A stretch of DNA of 29,088 nucleotides from Lachnospiraceae bacterium (GTDB taxonomy: Bacteria > Bacillota_A > Clostridia > Lachnospirales > Lachnospiraceae): NCBI GenBank assembly GCA_900764695.1, contig CAAFOY010000072.1, positions 1-29,088 of the forward strand. Reading direction: 5' to 3'. The notes beneath the pieces are model-generated. The model was not told the DNA's origin and made no database searches. It saw only the letters and a program-made list of their open reading frames with translations. The first letter of the stretch is position 1. Every line of letters begins with the position of its first letter. Positions 1-6,359 of the stretch are shown one piece after another. A program made the position numbers and the translations under genes.

Positions 1-100
1 GGCTTGAACAAAGTGAAAGCCAGCGCCTTGAGGCGCTGGCCAGTAACAGAGGCTTATAGCCTCAGAGCAAACCACGTCTTTTAGGCGTGGTTTTGATTAA
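1..100 (+). mobile_element. Probable right end / omegaRNA scaffold tail of an IS200/IS605-type (TnpB) element
   Basis: Three consecutive hairpins are visible: GCCAGCGCC/GGCGCTGGC (19-40), GAGGCT/AGCCTC (49-63) and a 10-bp stem with one G-T wobble at 69-93, whose loop region reads GTCTTTTAGGC, followed by TTTTGATT. From family knowledge, a run of GC-rich stems ending in a 'CTTTAGG'-loop hairpin is typical of the 3' end of tnpB and its overlapping guide RNA. No transposase residues are inside the window, so the element body must lie to the left. If the reading is right, the boundary is near 98-100 and the guide would be read from the bases just after it. A plain terminator of an unrelated upstream gene is the alternative. 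Confidence 0.5.
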
Positions 101-152
101 CACATCAAAGAAACAGCCCAGTTTAAACCACATTAGCAATTAAATCCATCAT

Positions 153-201
153 AAAAGTAAAAAAATAATAGAGGACGCTATCACAACATCCTCTATTATT
201 T
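153..201 (-). terminator. Rho-independent terminator of the NSS symporter
   Basis: A perfect 13-bp inverted repeat (arms 163-175 and 189-201, AAATAATAGAGGA and its complement) with a 13-nt loop lies 14 bases beyond the symporter stop codon. Read on the minus strand it is followed by a T-rich run (165 down to 153). Confidence 0.8.
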
Positions 202-215
202 AACAAATTTCAATT

Positions 216-1589
216 TTATATTGTTATCCATCCAAATGCATTTGCGATTGAACTTAATAGTATTATTGCCGCAAATAATGGACAGAGATATTTAATCATG
301 AAATTGAAAATCTTCTTTCTGCGGAATGTACCTTCCCCATGAAGTACTTCTTCTTCAATCTTCCTAAGTCCAATTACTTTTGAAACAAGTAAGCATGTAG
401 CAAATGCAGCAATTGGCATCATTACAGAATTAGTTAAGAAATCGAAGAAATCTAAGAATTGCATTCCAATAATCTTAACGCAGCCTAAAGGACCATAGCC
501 TAATGATGAAAGACTTCCAAGAACAAGCATAATTCCACCAAGAATGATTGTTGACTTCTTTCTGTTCCATCCGAATTGGTCCTCAAATGTTGAAACAGCA
601 CTTTCTGTTAATGCAATTGAGCTTGTAAGTGCAGCAAATAGTACTAATGTGAAGAAAAGAATACCAACAACCATGCTAAGTCCCATACTTTCGAACATCT
701 TAGGAATTGTAATAAACATAAGTGAAGGACCTGCCTTTAAGGCTTCAGGGTCGCCACCTGAGAAGGCGAAAACTGCAGGAATTATCATAAGTCCGGCCAT
801 AATAGCAATGGCAGTGTCAAAGATTTCTACATTTCTGGTAGACTCTTCTATAGATATATCTTTTTTCATATATGAGCCAAATGTAATCAAAATACCCATT
901 GCAATAGACAGTGAATAGAACATCTGTCCCATAGCTGCAACTACAGTCATCCATGAGAAGTTCTTAACATTAGGAACAAGAAAATATTTTACACCGGCCA
1001 AAGCGCCCGGTCTTGTTACCGAATAAATCATAATAATAAAAGAAAGAACTACAAGGATAGGCATCATAAATTTTGAAACACGTTCAATACCATTTCTAAC
1101 TCCGGCATAAATAATTGCTAAAGTTATAAAAGTAAATATAATAAAACAAACTTCAGCGGAAAAACCACCTGAAATAAAACCGGTGAAATAATCATCTCCG
1201 GCCAAAAGTTTGCTGTCACCAATAATATATTCGGCAAGATATTTAATAACCCAGCCACCGATAACAGAATAGTACGGAACAATAAGTATAGGAATGATGG
1301 CATTAATCCATCCGCCTAAAGATACAAACTTAGAGTTACTAAATGATTTAAAAGCACCAACAGGGCTTTTCTTAGTCATACGACCAATAGAAGTTTCAGC
1401 TACAATCATTGTATATCCGAAAGTAAGGGCCAGAATAATATATACCAATAGGAAAATACCACCGCCATATTTTGCAGCAAGATAAGGAAATCTCCAAATA
1501 TTTCCCAGTCCTACAGAAGCCCCTGCAGCTGAAAGAACGAAGCCTAGCTTTCCGGAGAAAGAGCTTCTTTTGTCATTGTGTTTTTTCAT
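216..1589 (-). CDS. Sodium-dependent transporter, NSS (SNF/SLC6-like) family
   Basis: The 457-residue polytopic membrane protein matches the neurotransmitter:sodium symporter family, which imports amino acids or related solutes with Na+. The N-terminal TM1 signature GLGNIWRFPY is at residues 27-36, with its unwound Na+/substrate-binding segment, and a TM6-like segment reads QMFYSLSIAMG. The length fits the short bacterial 11-TM branch (MhsT/TnaT-like) rather than the 12-TM LeuT type. The start codon ATG is preceded by GAAAGG about a dozen bases upstream. It is a single-gene unit, with promoter at 1633-1661 and terminator at 153-201. Substrate cannot be told from sequence; hydrophobic amino acids are the family default. 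Start and family are secure, substrate is not. Confidence 0.95.
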   Translation of the reverse strand: MKKHNDKRSSFSGKLGFVLSAAGASVGLGNIWRFPYLAAKYGGGIFLLVYIILALTFGYTMIVAETSIGRMTKKSPVGAFKSFSNSKFVSLGGWINAIIPILIVPYYSVIGGWVIKYLAEYIIGDSKLLAGDDYFTGFISGGFSAEVCFIIFTFITLAIIYAGVRNGIERVSKFMMPILVVLSFIIMIYSVTRPGALAGVKYFLVPNVKNFSWMTVVAAMGQMFYSLSIAMGILITFGSYMKKDISIEESTRNVEIFDTAIAIMAGLMIIPAVFAFSGGDPEALKAGPSLMFITIPKMFESMGLSMVVGILFFTLVLFAALTSSIALTESAVSTFEDQFGWNRKKSTIILGGIMLVLGSLSSLGYGPLGCVKIIGMQFLDFFDFLTNSVMMPIAAFATCLLVSKVIGLRKIEEEVLHGEGTFRRKKIFNFMIKYLCPLFAAIILLSSIANAFGWITI

Positions 1590-1632
1590 AATATTTTTAC
1601 CTTTCTTATTACCTTTTTAGGTGTATTTAGAA

Positions 1633-1661
1633 AGCATAACATATAGTAAGAAAAAATACAA
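1633..1661 (-). promoter_or_regulatory. Promoter of the NSS symporter gene
   Basis: On the minus strand, -35 TTGTAT (1656-1661), a 17-bp spacer and -10 TATGCT (1633-1638) with an extended -10 TG. It lies about 45 bases before the symporter start. Confidence 0.55.
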
Positions 1662-1692
1662 TTTATAAAAATAAAAAAGAGAATGTTAGTAA

Positions 1693-1721
1693 TTGACAAT
1701 ATGGTATTTTTACCATATTAT
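1693..1721 (+). promoter_or_regulatory. Promoter with palindromic operator, upstream of the phosphatase gene
   Basis: A perfect -35 TTGACA (1693-1698), 17-bp spacer and -10 TATTAT (1716-1721). The spacer is almost entirely a 9-bp inverted repeat, AATATGGTA / TACCATATT (1698-1706 and 1711-1719), placed where a dimeric repressor would block RNA polymerase. The only plus-strand gene downstream is the histidine phosphatase at 1865, about 137 bases past the expected start site. Promoter is seen; operator role is inferred. Confidence 0.6.
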
Positions 1722-1798
1722 TAGGAAGACTTGTAGCAGGTATGGGAATGCAGCTGAAAATTGAATTTGTTCCAATGAAGTCACAGTTGCGAAAATAA
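1700..1798 (+). pseudogene. Possible C-terminal remnant of an XRE-type DNA-binding protein
   Basis: An open frame without its own start runs to TAA at 1796-1798. Its last residues read LLGRLVAGMGMQLKIEFVP followed by MKSQLRK, resembling the C-terminal tail of small helix-turn-helix (XRE/HigA-like) proteins. The frame is closed upstream by TGA at 1694-1696, so at most about 32 codons remain and no helix-turn-helix is left. The last part overlaps the leader of the phosphatase gene. The resemblance is from memory of the family and is weak; it may be chance. Confidence 0.3.
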
Positions 1799-1864
1799 CC
1801 TGAATGAGTTAAGCTTATATCCGTATAAATTATATTAGATTAGCAAAAGATATGGAGAAAAGTT

Positions 1865-2413
1865 ATGTTATATATTATGAGACACGGAAAAACAGATTGG
1901 AATGCCAAGCATAAGCTTCAAGGTCGTACAGATATTCCATTAAATGAAGAAGGCATTCAGATGGCAGAGCAAGCCAAAGAAAAATATAAAGATGTTAATT
2001 TTGACATATGCTATTGCTCACCGCTTGTTAGGGCAAAGCAGACAGCCGAAATTGTTTTGGAAGGAAGAAACATTCCTATTGTATATGACGACAGGCTTAT
2101 GGAAATGTGTTTTGGCGTGTATGAAGGTGTAACACATCCGTCTCAGATAGAGGGAAGCCCTATTAGAAAGTTGTTTAAGGATCCGGCTAATTATCCGGGT
2201 GTGGAAGATGGAGAAACTTTTGATGATTTGTTTGCCAGAACAGGAAGTTTTCTTAAAGAAGTAGTTCAGCCACAGTTAGATGCAGGTAAGGATGTTATTA
2301 TTGTGGGACATGGAGCAATGGATTCAAGCATTGTGTGTCAGGTGCAAAATATTCCGTTGGAAAAATTCTGGGACGCAGGCATTGAGAACTGTAAATTAAT
2401 GAAATTGCTTTAA
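1865..2413 (+). CDS. Histidine phosphatase family protein (phosphoglycerate mutase-like)
   Basis: A 182-residue cytoplasmic protein of the histidine phosphatase superfamily. The catalytic RHG motif is at residues 6-8 with nucleophile His7, the conserved SPLVRAKQTAEI segment supplies phosphate-binding Arg56, the acid/base candidate is Glu80, and the second catalytic His is His149 in VGHGAMD. This set supports a working phosphatase (broad phosphomonoesterase, alpha-ribazole phosphatase or similar) rather than glycolytic mutase, which is longer. GGAG lies about 8 bases before the ATG. The gene stands alone between the symporter and a minus-strand peptide gene and probably uses the promoter at 1693-1721. 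Substrate is unknown. Confidence 0.92.
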   Translation: MLYIMRHGKTDWNAKHKLQGRTDIPLNEEGIQMAEQAKEKYKDVNFDICYCSPLVRAKQTAEIVLEGRNIPIVYDDRLMEMCFGVYEGVTHPSQIEGSPIRKLFKDPANYPGVEDGETFDDLFARTGSFLKEVVQPQLDAGKDVIIVGHGAMDSSIVCQVQNIPLEKFWDAGIENCKLMKLL

Positions 2414-2521
2414 GGTTGATAGCAAAAAAATTTAATAAAGTATAAAATAAGACTTGAATTTTAATATTAATAAAAAACTAGAAGTGAAGAAATAATAGAA
2501 AATATTTTTAAATAAGTATAT

Positions 2522-2596
2522 AAAAAACAGAGGTGCGTCTTGCTTTCATTAAATTAAACATCTAACAAGCAAACAAAACATCGTCCTCTGTTTTTT
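2522..2596. terminator. Bidirectional terminator between phosphatase and small-peptide gene
   Basis: A 12-bp perfect stem AAAAAACAGAGG / CCTCTGTTTTTT (2522-2533 and 2585-2596) encloses a secondary stem TTGCTT/AAGCAA (2540-2545 and 2567-2572). A T run follows on both strands, so it can end the phosphatase transcript and the minus-strand peptide transcript. A small GTGC/GCAC hairpin (2598-2609) adjoins it. Confidence 0.75.
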
Positions 2597-2639
2597 TGTG
2601 CCAAAGCACATATGAATATTATTTTATAAAAATAACTAA

Positions 2640-2711
2640 TTAACAACCAAAGTTAAAGAATTTGCAAATAGCGTTAAATAACTGGTCGAAACTATTGAAT
2701 TTAAAACACAT
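2640..2711 (-). CDS. Candidate 23-residue Cys/Phe-rich peptide
   Basis: An ATG at 2711-2709 follows a perfect AAGGAGG with an 8-base gap and opens a 23-codon frame ending in TAA. The peptide begins MCFKFNSF and ends KFFNFGC. It has seven Phe and three Cys (2, 16, 23), and Phe-Asn pairs recur at 5-6, 12-13 and 19-20, exactly seven residues apart, so Cys 2, 16 and 23 fall on one helical face. It has its own promoter (2761-2789) and the terminator at 2522-2596, giving a transcript of roughly 230 bases. No family was recognised. Options include a signalling or toxic peptide, a membrane-associated amphipathic helix, or a coding small RNA. Expression signals are strong; function is unknown. Confidence 0.6.
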   Translation of the reverse strand: MCFKFNSFDQLFNAICKFFNFGC

Positions 2712-2749
2712 AGTTTCGTCCTCCTTATTTTAAGATTTGTACTGGCCAA

Positions 2750-2789
2750 TTACAAAAAGAATTGTAACAATTTTGTAATATTTAAGCAA
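2750..2789 (-). promoter_or_regulatory. Promoter and possible operator of the 23-residue peptide gene
   Basis: On the minus strand, -35 TTGCTT (2784-2789), 17-bp spacer and -10 TACAAT (2761-2766). The -10 is embedded in the palindrome AATTGT-T-ACAATT, and TTACAA/TTGTAA half-sites occur at 2750-2755, 2762-2767 and 2773-2778 (plus-strand reading). The start site would be about 40 bases before the peptide ATG. Confidence 0.5.
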
Positions 2790-2850
2790 TAGGAGGTCAT
2801 TGGAATAAGTGTCGTTATTTACCAAATTATATGCTCACTAAATTCTATAT

Positions 2851-3885
2851 TTACCAAAGGTTTAAAACGTGCTGAAGTAAAAGGCTTACGCAAGTTATAC
2901 CAATCCAGCAACAGCCGCCAAGCAAAATAGGTTTGCCACCATTTTTGATAAGCTTGACAACATTACAGCCAAGACCGATGGCAGCCATGGCAAGAGTAAT
3001 AAAGAATTTGCTAAGCTCTTTAAGTGGTGCAAATACTGATGATGGAACACCAAGACTTATGGCAATTGTTGTAATAAGAGAAGCAACAATAAACCACAAA
3101 ATAAACATAGGAAAAGCTTTCTTAAAACTAAATCCACCTTCATTTGAATTGCTACCTGACTGTTTTGCCCTAAATAAAGCGAGAACCAAAGTAATAGGAA
3201 TTATTGCAAGAGTTCTTGTAAGTTTAACTGTAACGGCTTTATCAAGTGTCTGAGTTCCAAGGTTCCACATACTGTCCCAAGTAGAAGCAGTAGCTGTAAC
3301 TGATGAAGTATCATTAACAGCAGTGCCGGCAAATATACCAAAGGCTTCACCGGATGTTGTATCAAAGCCTAAGAAATGTCCAAACATTGGAAACAATAAA
3401 GCAGCTAAAACATTGAAAAAGAAAATAACAGAAATAGCCTGAGCTACTTCGTCATCATCTGCATCAATAATAGGTGCTGTTGCAGCAATGGCAGAACCAC
3501 CGCAAATAGAAGATCCTACACCAATTAAAGTACTGATATTTGAATCAATGTGCATAGCTTTGTGAAGTGCGAATGCTATAATCAAAGATGTGGAAATTGT
3601 ACAAATAATTATTGGAAGTGATTGCTTTCCGGTACTAAATATTACGTTAAGATTAAGACCGAAGCCCAATAAAATAACTGCATACTGAAGTATCTTTTTT
3701 GATGTAAAAGTAATTCCCGGTTTGAAAGTTTTTCCCGGTTGCCAGAATAAAGCAATAACCATACCGGCAATGATAGCAATAACGGCACTTCCAATAATAG
3801 GAAAGATTTTGCCAAGTATCCAGGAAGGAATTGCGATTGCAAGGCAAACTAATAAGCCTTTGTATTTTTCTTTTATAAGGTTCAT
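2851..3885 (-). CDS. YeiH/YadS-type putative sulfate exporter family protein (UPF0324)
   Basis: A 344-residue polytopic membrane protein matching the Cons_hypoth698 (YeiH, 'putative sulfate exporter') family at full length. Family hallmarks seen are the hydrophobic N-terminus with PGIxF-type segment ([19 protein letters not shown]), the glycine-rich [16 protein letters not shown] segment near residues 122-137, and [17 protein letters not shown] near 182-198. The N-terminal ATG is preceded by AAAGGAG. Only 58 bases separate it from the upstream cation-efflux gene on the same strand, so the two are probably co-transcribed. Members have been linked to sulfite/sulfonate or taurine-related anions; no sulfur-metabolism neighbour is present here to confirm that, so the substrate is open. 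Confidence 0.9.
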   Translation of the reverse strand: MNLIKEKYKGLLVCLAIAIPSWILGKIFPIIGSAVIAIIAGMVIALFWQPGKTFKPGITFTSKKILQYAVILLGFGLNLNVIFSTGKQSLPIIICTISTSLIIAFALHKAMHIDSNISTLIGVGSSICGGSAIAATAPIIDADDDEVAQAISVIFFFNVLAALLFPMFGHFLGFDTTSGEAFGIFAGTAVNDTSSVTATASTWDSMWNLGTQTLDKAVTVKLTRTLAIIPITLVLALFRAKQSGSNSNEGGFSFKKAFPMFILWFIVASLITTIAISLGVPSSVFAPLKELSKFFITLAMAAIGLGCNVVKLIKNGGKPILLGGCCWIGITCVSLLLQHVLNLW

Positions 3886-3943
3886 TTAAAATCTCCTTTG
3901 TGAAAAGTATTTTTGAAATTTAATCGTAAATTATAGTTACAAG

Positions 3944-4837
3944 CTATAGAGCAGGAACTATTTCAACATAAATCTGGTCAAATTTGTCTATCAAATCTTT
4001 TGTGATATGTTCCTGTATTTTTTTGAAATCCTTGATTTTTATAGTGTCATTTTTGCTTTTAACGTAGACTTCAATCCATGTTTTACGCCCTGTTTGTGTA
4101 ACATCTAAGAAATCAAGACTATATTCATAATTGCTAATGTCCTTATTTACAACTTCTCTGATTTCATCCATAATCTGTTGGTCAGGCGAGAATAAAACCA
4201 ATTCCTTTAAGTTTTTGATAATCTGCACAATTGGCTCTTTTACAAGGAATAATGCAACAATAATTGCCACAGAAGAATCTATGTAAGGGATAATAAAATT
4301 AATTGGGCTGTGTGTAAGGAAAATCTGGAACAAAAATGCAACTGAAATTCCAAGAGTACTTACAATGTCAACCTTCCACAAATAAAGCTCTGATTTAATT
4401 ATCATTGAGGAATAGTTACGGCTAAGATAATGAAGGACAAGGTACATAATTATGCAGCACACGCAAAGAGAAGCTTCATATATAAGAACGTTTGTGGCAT
4501 CAACTGTGTGTCCACCGTGAAGTAAAACTGTAATGTTGTTTGTAATCATATTGATAACTACAATAAGTAAAACAATATATTTTACAAGAACAAGTAATGA
4601 TTCAATTTGAGAAAAACCATAAGGTTTCTTTTCAGAAACAGGTTTGTATAGAAAAGGAACCAAAATAAACATTGGAAGCAATAGTAATAAGTCAAACAAA
4701 TCAAATATGCCGTCAGTCATTACGGTTTTTGAACCTAAGACAAAGGAAGCGATGATTTCAAATATTGTAAAAGTAATGGTGCCTCCCAGTGACAGCCTTA
4801 AAATTTTGTTCTCCGTTTTGTACTTTTGTTGGTCCAT
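3944..4837 (-). CDS. Cation diffusion facilitator (CDF) family transporter
   Basis: A protein of 297 residues with six predicted membrane segments and a C-terminal cytoplasmic domain, matching the cation efflux family that exports divalent metals by proton antiport. The TM2 site DxxxD is present (TDGIFDLFD). The TM5 site, HxxxD in zinc transporters, reads LYLWKVD, so the Asp is kept but the His is not, arguing against a classical Zn2+ site and for Mn2+/Fe2+ or another cation. The C-terminal part (EIREVVNKD onward) is the expected dimerisation domain. I chose the ATG at 4837 (AAAGGA upstream, 13-base gap) over an 11-codon extension starting at TTG, which has no ribosome site. It is followed closely by the YeiH-type gene. 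Confidence 0.88.
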   Translation of the reverse strand: MDQQKYKTENKILRLSLGGTITFTIFEIIASFVLGSKTVMTDGIFDLFDLLLLLPMFILVPFLYKPVSEKKPYGFSQIESLLVLVKYIVLLIVVINMITNNITVLLHGGHTVDATNVLIYEASLCVCCIIMYLVLHYLSRNYSSMIIKSELYLWKVDIVSTLGISVAFLFQIFLTHSPINFIIPYIDSSVAIIVALFLVKEPIVQIIKNLKELVLFSPDQQIMDEIREVVNKDISNYEYSLDFLDVTQTGRKTWIEVYVKSKNDTIKIKDFKKIQEHITKDLIDKFDQIYVEIVPAL

Positions 4838-4872
4838 AATAAATAAAAAATCCTTTCTTTTTCTTCTCAAAT

Positions 4873-4902
4873 ATAATAAATCGGGTATAATACAATAGTC
4901 AA
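4873..4902 (-). promoter_or_regulatory. Possible promoter of the CDF-YeiH unit
   Basis: Minus strand -35 TTGACT (4897-4902), 18-bp spacer and -10 TATTAT (4873-4878), ending about 35 bases before the chosen CDF start. The area is very AT-rich, so the -10 choice is uncertain. Confidence 0.35.
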
Positions 4903-4928
4903 TAGATAATTATAAATAAAAAATTGCT

Positions 4929-4973
4929 TTCCAAAGTATTTATGTTGGAACCATAAAAATGTTATGATATTAT
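4929..4973 (+). promoter_or_regulatory. Promoter and inverted repeat upstream of the flavin reductase-rubredoxin gene
   Basis: -35 TTGGAA (4945-4950), 17-bp spacer, -10 TATTAT (4968-4973). The -35 hexamer is the right arm of an inverted repeat TTCCAA-10-TTGGAA (4929-4950), a plausible regulator site; the Rrf2 protein encoded two genes on is a candidate but nothing here proves it. Confidence 0.5.
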
Positions 4974-5025
4974 AAATAAAAAGCAAAACGGAAAATAATC
5001 AATATAGTGAAATGGAGGATTAGAT

Positions 5026-5655
5026 ATGGACAAAAAAGCAATATATAATTTAAGTTACGGAGTATTTATGGTATCAACTAAGGCAGGTGAAGTGGCTAAC
5101 GGTTGTATTACAAACACTTGTATTCAGGTAGCAAGCAATCCTGTAAGAATAGCAATTTCGGTATTGAACAGTAACTACACTTGCGATTTGATTAAAGAAA
5201 GTGGCATTTTTGCAGTAAGCATTTTGGACAATGATTGTACATTTGAAACAATAAAGCATTTTGGTTTTCAGTCAGGAAGAGATGTGGACAAGTTCGGAAA
5301 CATTACACCACCTACAGATTGTAATGATGTACCATATCTTGGCTGGCAATCCTGCGCAGTTATTAGTGGAAAAGTTGTTGAGCAACATGATCTTGGAACA
5401 CACACATTATTTATTGCAGAAGTTGTTGATGCAAAGGTATTAAGCGATAAAGAACCTATAACTTATGCAAAATATCAAAATGAAATAAAGCCGAAAAACA
5501 ATGTAGCATCTGCAAAAGAAGATGGCAAAAAAATTGTTGGTTGGAGATGTAAGATTTGCAATTATGTTTATGAGGGAAGTAAGTTGCCGGAAGATTATGC
5601 CTGTCCGTTATGCGGTCATGGAGCAGATGATTTTGAGCCAATATATGAAAGCTAA
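5026..5655 (+). CDS. hrb: Flavin reductase-rubredoxin fusion (high-molecular-weight rubredoxin type)
   Basis: A 209-residue cytoplasmic redox protein. Residues 1 to about 155 are a flavin reductase-like FMN-binding domain (NLSYGVFMVST start, SNPVRIAISV strand). Residues 173-209 form a rubredoxin domain with iron ligands Cys175, Cys178, Cys193 and Cys196 in two CxxC pairs, plus the usual Trp/Tyr surroundings. The same domain order occurs in Hrb of acetogens and clostridia, which passes electrons from NAD(P)H to the flavodiiron protein FprA for O2 or NO reduction; no FprA gene is in the window. GGAGG precedes the ATG. The Rrf2 gene follows in the same direction after 114 bases. Domain calls are firm; the partner is inferred. 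Confidence 0.93.
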   Translation: MDKKAIYNLSYGVFMVSTKAGEVANGCITNTCIQVASNPVRIAISVLNSNYTCDLIKESGIFAVSILDNDCTFETIKHFGFQSGRDVDKFGNITPPTDCNDVPYLGWQSCAVISGKVVEQHDLGTHTLFIAEVVDAKVLSDKEPITYAKYQNEIKPKNNVASAKEDGKKIVGWRCKICNYVYEGSKLPEDYACPLCGHGADDFEPIYES

Positions 5656-5769
5656 TTGCATAAATTGTTAAGATTAGGGTGTCAAAACACAAATTGTTGT
5701 GCAGGCACGGGAAGAATAAGATATTTTTACACTGTAATCATATATAATATTTAACAGAAGGGAAAACCA

Positions 5770-6201
5770 ATGCAGATTTCAAGTAGATTTACAATAGCAG
5801 TGCATATTTTTGCATGTATTAAAACATTTGAAAATGACTATAAAATAACAAGTGATTTTCTTGCAGGAAGTACAAATGTTAATCCTGTTATTATAAGAAA
5901 GATTTTAGGACAACTTAAAGGAGCAGATCTAATTGAAGTTGCCAGAGGCACAGGCGGAGCTAAAATAACAAGACCTCTAAATGAGATAACATTACTTGAT
6001 GTTTACAAGGCTGTAGAATGTGTGGAAGGTGGCGAATTATTCCATTTTCACGAAAATCCTAATCCACAGTGTCCAGTTGGACGAAGCATCCACACGGTAT
6101 TGGATGGAAAACTTGAGCAGGTACAGAAGGCAATGGAAAAAGAACTTAATTCAATAACATTGGAAGATGTGGAAATGGATATACAGAAATTGATAGGGTA
6201 G
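5770..6201 (+). CDS. Rrf2 family transcriptional regulator
   Basis: A 143-residue winged helix-turn-helix protein of the Rrf2 family. The N-terminus MQISSRFTIAVHIFACI, the recognition region SDFLAGSTNVNPVIIRKIL and the wing GLIEVARGTGGAKITRP-like segment (53-69) are typical. Cysteines are at 16, 84 and 101 and do not form the CxxxxxCxxxxxC-type cluster ligand spacing of IscR, so an iron-sulfur cofactor is not supported; the protein is closer to YwnA/CymR-like members. AAGGGAA lies upstream of the ATG. It sits between the Hrb-type gene and the SirTM/macrodomain locus, both redox-stress linked, and its terminator is at 6237-6273. Targets are inferred only by proximity. Confidence 0.92.
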   Translation: MQISSRFTIAVHIFACIKTFENDYKITSDFLAGSTNVNPVIIRKILGQLKGADLIEVARGTGGAKITRPLNEITLLDVYKAVECVEGGELFHFHENPNPQCPVGRSIHTVLDGKLEQVQKAMEKELNSITLEDVEMDIQKLIG

Positions 6202-6236
6202 TGCAATACAATATTCTAAAAGATTAAAGTATAAAG

Positions 6237-6273
6237 AAACCGGCAGGAATTATCTTGCCGGTTTAATTTTTTG
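6237..6273 (+). terminator. Terminator after the Rrf2 gene
   Basis: Nine-bp stem AAACCGGCA / TGCCGGTTT (6237-6245 and 6256-6264) with a 10-base loop, followed by AATTTTTTG, 35 bases past the Rrf2 stop. Confidence 0.8.
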
Positions 6274-6287
6274 AAAAAACAAATAAT

Positions 6288-6350
6288 GTTGTAACTATTG
6301 ACATTACAACTGACAGTTGTTATATATAATTGTAATAATAAATATTACAA
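6288..6350 (+). promoter_or_regulatory. Promoter with three stacked palindromes before the ferredoxin-SirTM locus
   Basis: -35 TTGACA (6298-6303), 17-bp spacer and -10 TATATA (6321-6326; TATAAT also at 6325-6330). Three palindromes overlap it: GTTGTAA-9-TTACAAC (6288-6310), ACAACT-GAC-AGTTGT (6306-6320) and TTGTAATA-5-TATTACAA (6330-6350). The half-site TTGTAA recurs, so a single regulator bound at several sites is plausible. The start site would fall between the second and third palindromes. Confidence 0.6.
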
Positions 6351-6359
6351 CGGAGAGAA

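Noticed and set aside
2933..3253. Plus-strand 106-residue frame inside the YeiH-type gene
   Set aside because: It is antisense to a well-supported gene, with no ribosome site or family resemblance. Similar antisense frames in the symporter, regulator, exporter and lipoprotein genes were dropped for the same reason.
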